A stretch of DNA of 10,206 nucleotides. Origin: an uncultured Ktedonobacteraceae bacterium (GTDB lineage: Bacteria > Chloroflexota > Ktedonobacteria > Ktedonobacterales > Ktedonobacteraceae). Shown here piece after piece: positions 1 to 6,667 of this stretch (positions are counted from its first letter, which is position 1; each line of letters begins with the position of its first letter). Under the pieces are notes generated by a model. The model was not told the origin of the DNA, made no database searches, and worked only from the letters and a program-made list of their open reading frames with translations. The DNA lies in assembly GCA_955652655.1 (NCBI GenBank), contig CATPCK010000961.1:1-10206 (forward strand), written 5' to 3'. The position numbers were made by a program, and so were the translations under genes.

Positions 1-659
1 TCTTCAGCGTGGTGAGCGTGGCGCTGGAGACTCTCCTGGGGTTTGGCGTCGCTTTACTGATGAATCAAATGTTTCCAGGTCGCGGCCTGGTGCGCACGGC
101 CATTCTTATTCCTTTCGCATTCCCAACCATTGTCTCCGGATCAATCTGGTTATTGATGTTTAACGCCCAAAACGGCGTCCTTACCTACCTGATGCAGGCA
201 ACGCATCTCCTGGCACCGGGAGATTCCTTACTACGCACTCCCGGTGGCCTGGTTACCGCCGCGATCATCATCGATGTCTGGAAAACAACGCCATTTATGG
301 CGCTCCTGTTGCTGGCTGGCCTGCAAGTCATTCCTGGCGAGCTCTACGAGGCTGCAGGCGTGGATGGCAGTAATCGCTGGCAGCAGTTCTGGACGATCAC
401 CTTGCCCATGCTCAGAAGTGCGCTTTTGATTGCCCTCATGTTCCGTCTACTGGACGCTCTGCGAGCTTTTGACCTGTTCTATATTCTCACCGGTGGCGGG
501 CGCGAGATTCAGACAATGGCGCTGTACTCGTACGCCTTTATGTTTCAGGGTACGACCGTAGACTTCGCTCCTGGAGTTGCAGCCGCTGTAATACTCTTTA
601 TTATCTGTGCCGTCGTTGGTATTGTTATAGTCTCGATGACGCGTCTGAGCCAGAACTAG
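1..659 (+). CDS. Carbohydrate ABC transporter permease, MalF-type (5' end outside window)
   Basis: Inner-membrane permease subunit of a binding-protein-dependent sugar importer of the CUT1 type. The frame is open to the left edge (FS precedes the first possible GTG at 9), and the protein begins in the middle of a membrane domain, so the true start lies upstream. Counting from the GTG at 9, hydrophobic segments lie near residues 8-20, 30-52, 82-105, 138-158 and 188-210. The cytoplasmic EAA loop that docks on the ATPase is clear: ELYEAAGVDGSNRWQQFW at 111-128, followed by TLP at 131-133. The C terminus ends in a short basic tail, as usual for MalF-like proteins. A MalG-type partner starts 28 nt downstream, so the two are cotranscribed and should form the heterodimeric channel. 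The substrate cannot be read from the permease. The binding protein and ATPase are not in the window. Confidence 0.93.
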   Translation, partial: FSVVSVALETLLGFGVALLMNQMFPGRGLVRTAILIPFAFPTIVSGSIWLLMFNAQNGVLTYLMQATHLLAPGDSLLRTPGGLVTAAIIIDVWKTTPFMALLLLAGLQVIPGELYEAAGVDGSNRWQQFWTITLPMLRSALLIALMFRLLDALRAFDLFYILTGGGREIQTMALYSYAFMFQGTTVDFAPGVAAAVILFIICAVVGIVIVSMTRLSQN

Positions 660-687
660 TACACGTCGTCAGCAAGGGAGGTATATT

Positions 688-1587
688 ATGGCAGTACGAG
701 AACAAACCGTCCCCTCGGCACGGGCAAGGGCAGCCGAAACAACACCCAGGCGACGAGTGAAGTGGGGAGTAATTGGTCGCTATATTGCGGTGATTGTCGT
801 GCTTGTCATCGCCCTTGGCCCATTCTATTGGACAGCGATCACTTCGATCAAGGTCGACGCAGAAATCAACACGTCGCCGCCTACCCTCATCCCCCATTCG
901 TTCACCACGCAGAGCTATGTTAATGCCTTCTTAAGCGTTCAGCCAGCTTTTGCGAAAGATCTGTTGAATAGCACGATTGTGGCGATTTTGACGACCATCC
1001 TGGCTTTGATCTTCGGTTCGATCTGCGCTTATGCCATCGCACGCACAAAATTCGTGGGGAAAGGAGGCGTCCTGGCAATTGTCCTCTCGGTGCAGATGTT
1101 CCCGCTCATCGCGCTGGTAGGGCCGCTCTATGTATTTTTTACCGGTCCCTTCAATGTCTACAACACGTATGTCGCGCTGATCATCCCCTACCTGGTCATT
1201 GCCTTGCCCGTCACCGTGTACTTCTTGACGTCGTTTTTCCGTGATTTACCCCCGGACCTTGAAGAAGCTGCATTAGTTGACGGGACCACGCGCCTTGGAG
1301 CTTTGTGGCGCATCGTGTTGCCGCTGACCGCACCAGGAGTCTTTACCACCGCGATTCTTTCGTTCATCACCGTCTGGAACGACTTCCTTTTCGGGTTGAC
1401 CATGACCGCGGACTCAAATGCGCAGACGGTGACGGTAGCTATTCCACTCTTTAACGGAGAGCACCAGATTCAGTTTGGAGAGGTCTCTGCCGCCGCCATC
1501 ATCGTGACCATTCCACTTGTGATCATGGTGCTGTTCTTGCAGCGCCGCATTGTCTCCGGTCTAACGGCCGGTGCAGTCAAAGGCTAA
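688..1587 (+). CDS. Carbohydrate ABC transporter permease, MalG-type
   Basis: Second membrane subunit of the same CUT1 sugar importer, 299 residues, a normal length for the MalG family. A strong ribosome site, GGGAGG at 676-681, sits 6 nt before the ATG and fixes the start. A short basic, Arg-rich cytoplasmic N terminus (residues 1-30) leads into a first membrane helix at about 32-52. Further helices lie near 95-118, 125-150, 160-182, 212-235 and 268-285. The EAA loop is canonical: DLEEAALVDGTTRLGALW at 190-207, then LP at 211-212. The C terminus (QRRIVSGLTAGAVKG) is the typical MalG ending, in which the tail after the last helix reaches the ATPase. The gene is the last of its operon, being followed by a strong hairpin. 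Sugar specificity cannot be told from the sequence. Confidence 0.95.
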   Translation: MAVREQTVPSARARAAETTPRRRVKWGVIGRYIAVIVVLVIALGPFYWTAITSIKVDAEINTSPPTLIPHSFTTQSYVNAFLSVQPAFAKDLLNSTIVAILTTILALIFGSICAYAIARTKFVGKGGVLAIVLSVQMFPLIALVGPLYVFFTGPFNVYNTYVALIIPYLVIALPVTVYFLTSFFRDLPPDLEEAALVDGTTRLGALWRIVLPLTAPGVFTTAILSFITVWNDFLFGLTMTADSNAQTVTVAIPLFNGEHQIQFGEVSAAAIIVTIPLVIMVLFLQRRIVSGLTAGAVKG

Positions 1588-1617
1588 TAACCGGCAACCT
1601 GGAATGTAATTCTATGT

Positions 1618-1663
1618 GAGAGTGCTGCATTGGCCGCTCAGCCGCCGCCAATGCAGCACTCTC
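1618..1663 (+). terminator. Hairpin terminator after the sugar permease operon
   Basis: Positions 1618-1634 pair perfectly with 1647-1663, giving 17 bp (arms GAGAGTGCTGCATTGGC and its complement). After one mismatch two more pairs follow, leaving a loop of about 6 nt. A pyrimidine stretch (CTTCTTTCC, 1664-1672) follows rather than a clean U-tract, so termination efficiency is uncertain. The position 30 nt after the permease stop fits an operon end. Confidence 0.7.
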
Positions 1664-1723
1664 CTTCTTTCCACCTCCATTTCCTGCACCCATTTGTTGC
1701 TATTACTCTGTTAGCCAGCAACG

Positions 1724-1753
1724 TTGACACCATCTTTTCCAGGCAGGTACAAT
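1724..1753 (+). promoter_or_regulatory. Sigma-70-type promoter for the etfBA-etfD-like operon
   Basis: TTGACA (1724-1729, consensus -35) and TACAAT (1748-1753, five of six to the -10 consensus) are separated by 18 nt. Transcription would start near 1760, giving a leader of about 68 nt before the etfB ATG at 1828. It is the only strong match between the upstream hairpin and etfB. No operator-like palindrome was seen around it. Confidence 0.7.
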
Positions 1754-1827
1754 AGGATTGCCCTGATACTGCGTAGGCTCTACTATTTCCCCTACGCTCC
1801 ATATAGACAAAGATGAGGCAAACAACA

Positions 1828-2613
1828 ATGAAGATTTACGTCTGCATAAAACAGATACCCGACCCTAACACCGTCGTTAGCAAGCTCGACCCTAATACTA
1901 AGCGGCTCGTGCGCAGCGGTGTCTCACTTGTTCTCGACCCGGGTGACGAAAGTACGATCTCAGCGGCTATCAAACTTCGCGATACCGTCGGCAACAGCGA
2001 AGTAGTCGCTGTGAGCATGGGTCCCACCAGCGCGCAGGAAGCTATGCGCCGCGCTCTGGCCATGGGCGTGGATCGCGCCATCCTCGTGACGGACCCTGCC
2101 CTTGCTGGCTCAGATGCCCTCGGCACAGCTCGCGTGCTGGCAGCTATCTTGAAAAACGAGGCTCCGGACCTGGTCTTCTGCTCAACCGAGAGTACCGATG
2201 GCTATACAGGTATGGTCCCCGGCGGCATCGCGGAATTTCTTAACCTGCCACAACTGACTTTTGCTCGCGAGATAAACGTTGAGGGCGCCAAAGCCATTAT
2301 CAAACGCGTTACACTGACAGGCTATCAAACCGTCGAATGCCCCCTCCCAGCTGTGGTAACCATCGCTAGCGGCTCGTTCGAGGCTATTTACCCCACAATG
2401 AAGGGTATCATGGGCGCGAAGAAGAAACCCTTTACACAGTTGACCCTGGCTGACCTCGGCATTGACCCATCACATCTCGGTGAGGCAGGCGCACGTGAAC
2501 GCATTGTGACTGTAGGAAAAGCCGAAGCACGAGCGGCAGGACAGGTCATCAAAGACGATGGCAACTCTGCCCAGGCTATCGCAGACTTTTTGCAGCGATA
2601 CCAGTTGCTCTAG
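1828..2613 (+). CDS. etfB: Electron transfer flavoprotein subunit beta (EtfB/FixA family)
   Basis: Beta subunit of the soluble ETF, which takes electrons from acyl-CoA dehydrogenases; the beta subunit carries the nucleotide (AMP, or a second FAD in bifurcating ETFs). The start was set at 1828 (MKIYVCIKQIPDP, the family's usual N terminus). An ATG at 1813 is in frame, but the ribosome site GATGAGG (1812-1818) overlaps it and lies 9 nt before 1828. The resulting 261 residues are typical. Visible elements: the nucleotide-binding core around VVAVSMGPTSAQEAMRRALA (59-78), GSDALGTARVLA (94-105), and the DGYTGMVPGGIAEFLNLP segment (124-141). The region at 158-180, where the ETF-beta signature falls, reads KRVTLTGYQTVECPLP and lacks the usual acidic residues before the Gly. 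The gene is 12 nt upstream of etfA. Whether this ETF bifurcates is not decidable by eye; the company of an EtfD/EMO-type protein suggests it does not. Confidence 0.95.
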   Translation: MKIYVCIKQIPDPNTVVSKLDPNTKRLVRSGVSLVLDPGDESTISAAIKLRDTVGNSEVVAVSMGPTSAQEAMRRALAMGVDRAILVTDPALAGSDALGTARVLAAILKNEAPDLVFCSTESTDGYTGMVPGGIAEFLNLPQLTFAREINVEGAKAIIKRVTLTGYQTVECPLPAVVTIASGSFEAIYPTMKGIMGAKKKPFTQLTLADLGIDPSHLGEAGARERIVTVGKAEARAAGQVIKDDGNSAQAIADFLQRYQLL

Positions 2614-2625
2614 GAGAAAAGATCC

Positions 2626-3594
2626 ATGTCAAAAACTATTTGGGTTCTCATTGAAATCGAAGATGGCAAAGCCGCCCGTTCATCTCTTGAGGTACTCGGG
2701 AAGGCTGCGCAACTGGGCCGTGCCGAAGCCATCGTCCTGGGTTCCGCTGCCGCGCAGGTCGCTTCAACGCTGGGTGAATATGGTGCGGAAAAGGTCTATG
2801 TTCACGCGGATGCCACTTACGACAACTATCTGACGCTCCCCGCTGTAGACAGCATCAGTGAGCTGCTTAAACAACACCAGCCCGCCCTGCTGCTGCTTGC
2901 TACGACATATGACCTGCGCGACATCGCCGCGCGCCTGAATGTACGCAACAATATGGGCCTGATCACTGACGCCACCGACCTGGCCTTCGATGGCGATACC
3001 CTTCAGGTCACCGTTCCCTGGGGTGGCGAAAACGTTGTTACCGCGACTCTCCCACAGCAGGGCACCGGCATCGTGCTTACTCGCCCCAAGGCCTTTGGCG
3101 TAGAACAATTTGCTGGCAGAACTGCTGAGATCGAGACCCTCAACCCATCGCTCAATGCCGAATCACAGAAGATCAAGATTCTCGACCGCGTCAAATTACC
3201 CAGCGAAGGACCTGCGCTCGAAGACGCCAGCGTCATAGTAAGCGGTGGTCGCGGTCTTGGTAAAGCCGAGAATTTCCATCTCGTTGAGGAACTTGCCACC
3301 GCACTGGGCGGCGCCGCAGGTGCCACTCGCGCCATAGTCGACGCCGGCTGGTTGCCCTATAGCTACCAGGTTGGTCAGACCGGCAAGACCGTAAAGCCAA
3401 CGCTCTACGTCGCCTGTGGTATCAGCGGAGCTATTCAGCACCTCGCGGGCATGAAAGGCTCCAAGTATATCGTGGCCATCAATAAAGATGAGCACGCGCC
3501 GATCTTCTCTGTCGCGGATCTGGGTGTCGTTGGAGACGCCCTCACTATTCTCCCGCAGCTCACGCAAGAAGTGAAGCGGCGCAAAGCCCACTAA
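2626..3594 (+). CDS. etfA: Electron transfer flavoprotein subunit alpha (EtfA/FixB family)
   Basis: Alpha subunit of ETF, 322 residues, the normal family length. It binds the redox-active FAD in its C-terminal domain and forms a heterodimer with EtfB. The ribosome site AGGAG (2612-2616) overlaps the etfB stop codon and is 9 nt before the ATG, so the pair is translationally close. The N-terminal domain (about 1-185) contains ATTYDLRDIAARLNVRNNMG (92-111), the counterpart of the family's ATS..GRDLAPR.A segment, and RPKAF (153-157). The C-terminal FAD domain is textbook: SGGRGLG (206-212), DAGW (239-242), QVGQTGKTV (248-256), P-LYVACGISGAIQH (258-272), AGM (274-276), IVAIN (282-286), APIF..ADLGVVGD (291-304). 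No key FAD-contact residue appears to be missing. It probably passes electrons to the membrane Fe-S protein encoded next. Confidence 0.97.
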   Translation: MSKTIWVLIEIEDGKAARSSLEVLGKAAQLGRAEAIVLGSAAAQVASTLGEYGAEKVYVHADATYDNYLTLPAVDSISELLKQHQPALLLLATTYDLRDIAARLNVRNNMGLITDATDLAFDGDTLQVTVPWGGENVVTATLPQQGTGIVLTRPKAFGVEQFAGRTAEIETLNPSLNAESQKIKILDRVKLPSEGPALEDASVIVSGGRGLGKAENFHLVEELATALGGAAGATRAIVDAGWLPYSYQVGQTGKTVKPTLYVACGISGAIQHLAGMKGSKYIVAINKDEHAPIFSVADLGVVGDALTILPQLTQEVKRRKAH

Positions 3595-3603
3595 ACAAAC
3601 CTC

Positions 3604-3634
3604 GTGCCGTGCCCTTTACCTGGGGACACGGCAC
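3604..3634 (+). repeat. Intercistronic palindrome 1 between etfA and the EtfD-like gene
   Basis: GTGCCGTG (3604-3611) pairs perfectly with CACGGCAC (3627-3634). After one mismatch, further C-G and wobble pairs extend the stem. No U-tract follows, so it looks like an mRNA-processing or stability hairpin, or a dispersed palindromic repeat, rather than a terminator. Confidence 0.5.
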
Positions 3635-3648
3635 ACGCTGATGATCGC

Positions 3649-3668
3649 GGGCGCGATGGTTTGCGCCC
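3649..3668 (+). repeat. Intercistronic palindrome 2, just before the EtfD-like ribosome site
   Basis: GGGCGC (3649-3654) pairs with GCGCCC (3663-3668) around the 8-nt loop GATGGTTT. The 3' arm ends 5 nt before the AGGAGG ribosome site (3674-3679). The hairpin could tune translation of the downstream gene. The form, a GC arm, a short loop and a CCCCTAC flank, is what a mobile or dispersed short palindrome would look like, but copies elsewhere cannot be checked from this window. Confidence 0.45.
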
Positions 3669-3686
3669 CTACTAGGAGGTATTTGT

Positions 3687-5843
3687 ATGACACCCCCCGT
3701 GATCTCGCCAACTGGTGGATGGATCGGCACAACAATTTTTGTGCTCCTCTTTTTGGCAGCACTCATTCTCTTCGGACTCCGCGTAGGCGAACTGATCACG
3801 CTACTCGCCAAAGCCCGGCGCGAAGATCGTACCGACCACATAGACGACCGTATTGGTGAATTCTTCCTGGTTGTCCTCGGTCAGAGCGGCGTGCTGCGCG
3901 ATCCCATCCCTGGCATCGCCCATTTCTTTACGTTCTGGGGTTTCATCGTTATTCAGTTCGGTCTGCTCAATCTGATTTTTGGAGCATTTAACGGCACACT
4001 ACCGCTCCTGGGCGATAATCACGCCTTTGCTATTGTCCTGGATGCATTCATCATATTTGTCTTTATAGCTCTGCTCCTCTTTGCCTTTCGCCGTGCCGTC
4101 CTCCGGCCCAAACAGCTGTCCAGCTTCTTACACGGCCCCTGGGATGGCTACATCATCCTGGGACTGATTATGGCCGTCATCGTCACCCTCGCCCTGGTCG
4201 AAGGCTTTCAGTACGCCGCTTACGCTGCTGCCCACGGTGTAGCAGCCGCCAACACTAGCGGCGCCTGGACACCCATCGGTACATGGCTCTACCCATTGTT
4301 CAGCGGCCTGGATGCCAATACCGCCACCATCCTGTACCGCGTCTTCTGGTGGCTCCATATCGTTACCTTCCTGTTCTTCCTCATCTACCTGCCCCGTTCC
4401 AAGCACCTGCACTTGATGGCGACCCCGTTCAATGTCTTCTTCCGCAACTACGGCCCCAAGGGTGCGCTGCCTCTGCTGGAAAACATCGAGGAACGCGATG
4501 ACTACGGCGTCTCCAAACCAGAACAGTTCACCTGGAAGCAGTTACTTGACGGCTATGCCTGCACCGAGTGCGGCCGCTGCAATACGGTCTGTCCCGCCAC
4601 CAACACCGGCAAACCACTCTTTCCCAAGGAAATCATCCTCGGCGTCAAAGAAGCGCTCTTTGTGCAGAGCGATGAAATTCTGGGAGTGAATTCGCTCTAT
4701 AACAGGTTGGGTGTCGCGGGAGTCAGAGTCGATAAAACAAAAGATGAGGTTGAGGCACACCACGAGCCAATGGTTGGCGGCATCATTTCCAACGATGCTT
4801 TGTGGGCCTGCACCACCTGCCGCGCCTGCATGGAGATATGCCCTGTCTCCATCGAGCATGTGCCGAAGATCGTCGATATGCGCCGCCACCTGGTCATGGA
4901 AGAAAGCGAATTCCCCTCGGAGGTGACCTCGCTCTTCAATAATATCGAGCGCAACGCGAATCCCTGGGAAATAAGCAACGATAAACGGGCCGAGTGGGCC
5001 GCCGACCTCGGCGTACCCCTGATGTCGGAAAATCCCGCTGCCGATGTTCTCTACTGGGTTGGTTGCATGGGCTCCTTTGATAGGCGTAACCAGAAGGTAG
5101 CAACCTCCGTGGCGAAAGTGCTGCTGGCCGCAGGCGTCAACTTCGCCATCCTGGGACCCGAAGAGTCCTGTACGGGCGACCCTGCGCGACGTATCGGCAA
5201 CGAATATCTCTGGCAGATGATGGCCCAGCAGAACATCGAGGTGCTCGATGGCTACGGATTCAACACCTCCGCTAACCATAATGGCAGCAGGCACAATGGC
5301 CACAGCAACGGTTCTACTAGCGTGGCCGCGAAGCACCGCACCATTATCACTGCCTGCCCGCACTGCTTCAACACGATTCGAAACGAGTACCCGCAGCTTG
5401 GTGGCAACTACGAGGTAGTGCATCACACCGTCTTCATCGACAAGCTTTTAAACGACGAGAAGATCAAGCTTCCCGCAGGCTTCGATCAGCGCAAGCTCAC
5501 CTATCACGATCCCTGCTACATCGGTCGCTACAACGATGTCTACGATGAGCCGCGCCACGTCCTTAACGTCCTCAACAGTAACGGCGTCACAGAGATGAAA
5601 CACCATCGCAACAAGAGCTTCTGTTGCGGCGGCGGTGGTGGCCGCGCCTGGATGGAGGAAAAGATCGGCAAGCGCGTCAATCAAACTCGTGTGAACGAAG
5701 CCCTGGAAACGGGCGCCGATGTGCTCGCCGCTGCCTGCCCCTTCTGCATCACTATGTTTGATGATGGCCTGAAGGGCGTGGAAGCCGAGGATAAAATGAA
5801 AATCGAAGATATCGCCGAAATCGTCGCACGGGCGATAGAGTAA
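3687..5843 (+). CDS. EtfD/EMO-type membrane (Fe-S) oxidoreductase, HdrD-related, with CCG domains
   Basis: Predicted ETF:quinone oxidoreductase, 718 residues, started by AGGAGG (3674-3679) 7 nt before the ATG. The N-terminal NarI/cytochrome-b-like membrane domain has helices near 14-36, 78-100, 113-137, 153-175 and 214-236; H79, H149, H224 and H240 are candidate heme b ligands. Two ferredoxin-type [4Fe-4S] motifs follow: C292xxC295xxC298xxxC302P and C375xxC378xxC381xxxC385P. Two CCG (cysteine-rich, HdrB/D-like) domains end the protein. The first has C460, C495 (written SCTGD rather than CCG) and C557xxC560. The second is complete: C610, C646-C647, C684xxC687. Relatives with this architecture are mycobacterial EtfD and the ETF:(methyl)menaquinone oxidoreductases. 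The gene lies directly after etfBA, which strongly supports ETF as its electron donor. Odd point: a His/Asn/Gly/Ser-rich insertion at about 526-550 inside CCG domain 1. Quinone as acceptor is inferred. Confidence 0.9.
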   Translation: MTPPVISPTGGWIGTTIFVLLFLAALILFGLRVGELITLLAKARREDRTDHIDDRIGEFFLVVLGQSGVLRDPIPGIAHFFTFWGFIVIQFGLLNLIFGAFNGTLPLLGDNHAFAIVLDAFIIFVFIALLLFAFRRAVLRPKQLSSFLHGPWDGYIILGLIMAVIVTLALVEGFQYAAYAAAHGVAAANTSGAWTPIGTWLYPLFSGLDANTATILYRVFWWLHIVTFLFFLIYLPRSKHLHLMATPFNVFFRNYGPKGALPLLENIEERDDYGVSKPEQFTWKQLLDGYACTECGRCNTVCPATNTGKPLFPKEIILGVKEALFVQSDEILGVNSLYNRLGVAGVRVDKTKDEVEAHHEPMVGGIISNDALWACTTCRACMEICPVSIEHVPKIVDMRRHLVMEESEFPSEVTSLFNNIERNANPWEISNDKRAEWAADLGVPLMSENPAADVLYWVGCMGSFDRRNQKVATSVAKVLLAAGVNFAILGPEESCTGDPARRIGNEYLWQMMAQQNIEVLDGYGFNTSANHNGSRHNGHSNGSTSVAAKHRTIITACPHCFNTIRNEYPQLGGNYEVVHHTVFIDKLLNDEKIKLPAGFDQRKLTYHDPCYIGRYNDVYDEPRHVLNVLNSNGVTEMKHHRNKSFCCGGGGGRAWMEEKIGKRVNQTRVNEALETGADVLAAACPFCITMFDDGLKGVEAEDKMKIEDIAEIVARAIE

Positions 5844-5846
5844 TTA

Positions 5847-5900
5847 CAGCGCGAAAAGCCGGCCTCCTTGCGAATGCAAGGAGGCCGGCTTTTCGCGCTG
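5847..5900. terminator. Bidirectional terminator between convergent genes
   Basis: A perfect inverted repeat: 5847-5871 pairs with 5876-5900 (25 bp) around a 4-nt loop. Inside it, AAAA (5854-5857) and TTTT (5890-5893) flank a GC-rich core (GCCGGCCTCCTTG), the layout of an intrinsic terminator that works in both directions. It lies 3 nt after the stop of the EtfD-like gene and 7 nt beyond the stop of the minus-strand secreted-protein gene. Confidence 0.85.
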
Positions 5901-5907
5901 AAAACAA

Positions 5908-6405
5908 CTACAACTCAATTTCATAAATGAAGTCATACTGAGTGGCGTCACCAAAGTGATCGTGTAAAATCATCTGGCCACGAGCCTCTTTAAAAGCACC
6001 TGTACCACCAGTAATAGCGAGGGTCGTATCGGTACCATTATCATTATATGGTCCCTCCACCGTTATCTGTCCTCCGGCGAGAAAAACTGTCCAGAAGCAC
6101 TCCCATACCCCTGTCCCTTTTCCTGTAACCGTACGAACACAGTTCCCATTATCATGGCCAACCTGCTTCTTGTCGGCTACATCATAAACAAAGTTATGGA
6201 AGGCTAGTTGATCACCCAAAGAGTCACCCTTCGGCGGCACATCCCCAATAGTGTCTGTAACCGCGTGTTCGATAACATGAATAGTAATTTCTTTTTTGCC
6301 ATTTGCTTGAGCGGCAAACACCCCCGTGTTTAGCACAAACATAGCAACAACAAGCCCGAGGACGACCAGGGAAATAACGCCGGTGGGAATAAGAGACTTC
6401 TTCAT
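5908..6405 (-). CDS. Secreted allene oxide cyclase/dirigent-like barrel protein
   Basis: Small exported protein, 165 residues from the chosen start. The ATG at 6405 has AAAGGAG (6417-6423) 11 nt upstream and opens a classical signal peptide: MKK, a long hydrophobic core (about 8-30) and an Ala-rich cleavage region near 30-34 (VFAAQA). An upstream in-frame ATG at 6453 has no comparable site and would put charged residues before the signal. The mature part resembles the allene oxide cyclase/dirigent beta-barrel superfamily: an early acidic, Gly-rich segment DSLGDQLAFHNFVYD (61-75), then CVRT (89-92), WECFWT (101-106), GGQITVEGPY (111-120) and the hallmark ITGGTGAFKEARGQ (131-144). C89 and C103 could form a disulfide. 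Bacterial members are mostly uncharacterised, so no reaction is assigned. Base composition is visibly more AT-rich than the etf operon. It has its own promoter. Confidence 0.75.
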   Translation of the reverse strand: MKKSLIPTGVISLVVLGLVVAMFVLNTGVFAAQANGKKEITIHVIEHAVTDTIGDVPPKGDSLGDQLAFHNFVYDVADKKQVGHDNGNCVRTVTGKGTGVWECFWTVFLAGGQITVEGPYNDNGTDTTLAITGGTGAFKEARGQMILHDHFGDATQYDFIYEIEL

Positions 6406-6480
6406 CTTTGTGACATCTCCTTTGAAGAAAAATAAGAGGAAGCAGGCCAGCACATATCAGTTTGCCTGTCCTTTTACTGA

Positions 6481-6509
6481 AGTATACGAATACCTCATCA
6501 GCTTGTCAA
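6481..6509 (-). promoter_or_regulatory. Near-consensus sigma-70 promoter for the secreted barrel protein
   Basis: On the minus strand, TTGACA (6504-6509) is followed after exactly 17 nt by TATACT (6481-6486). Transcription would begin near 6474, about 69 nt before the ATG at 6405. This suggests strong, largely constitutive transcription independent of the acyl-CoA dehydrogenase gene. A weaker alternative (TATAAT at 6529-6534 with TCCACA at 6551-6556) lies further upstream. Confidence 0.7.
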
Positions 6510-6667
6510 ATTCCAGCGTAGGGACCCGATTATACAGTTTCAAAAAATAATGTGGATTATCGAAGAAGCCCTAGCAGCGTACAGGCCGGTTTCATAATCC
6601 GTATTAATTTTTGAAAGTGCATGATCGCGTCCCGCACGGCGCGGTGAGGGGCCTCCCTTTATTCCTG

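Noticed and set aside
1813..1827. Upstream ATG as start of etfB
   Set aside because: The ribosome site for 1828 overlaps this ATG, and family members begin at MKIYVCIKQ.
4542..5426. Long (294-codon) open frame antisense to the EtfD-like gene
   Set aside because: It lies wholly opposite a coding region with clear Fe-S and CCG motifs; its protein shows no recognisable domain and no ribosome site was seen. It is a codon-bias shadow.
6406..6453. Upstream ATG as start of the secreted barrel protein
   Set aside because: AAAGGAG falls inside this extension, and the signal peptide begins properly at the MKK of 6405.
6550..6597. 15-codon plus-strand frame (MWIIEEALAAYRPVS)
   Set aside because: Too short, with no ribosome site and no promoter on that strand.
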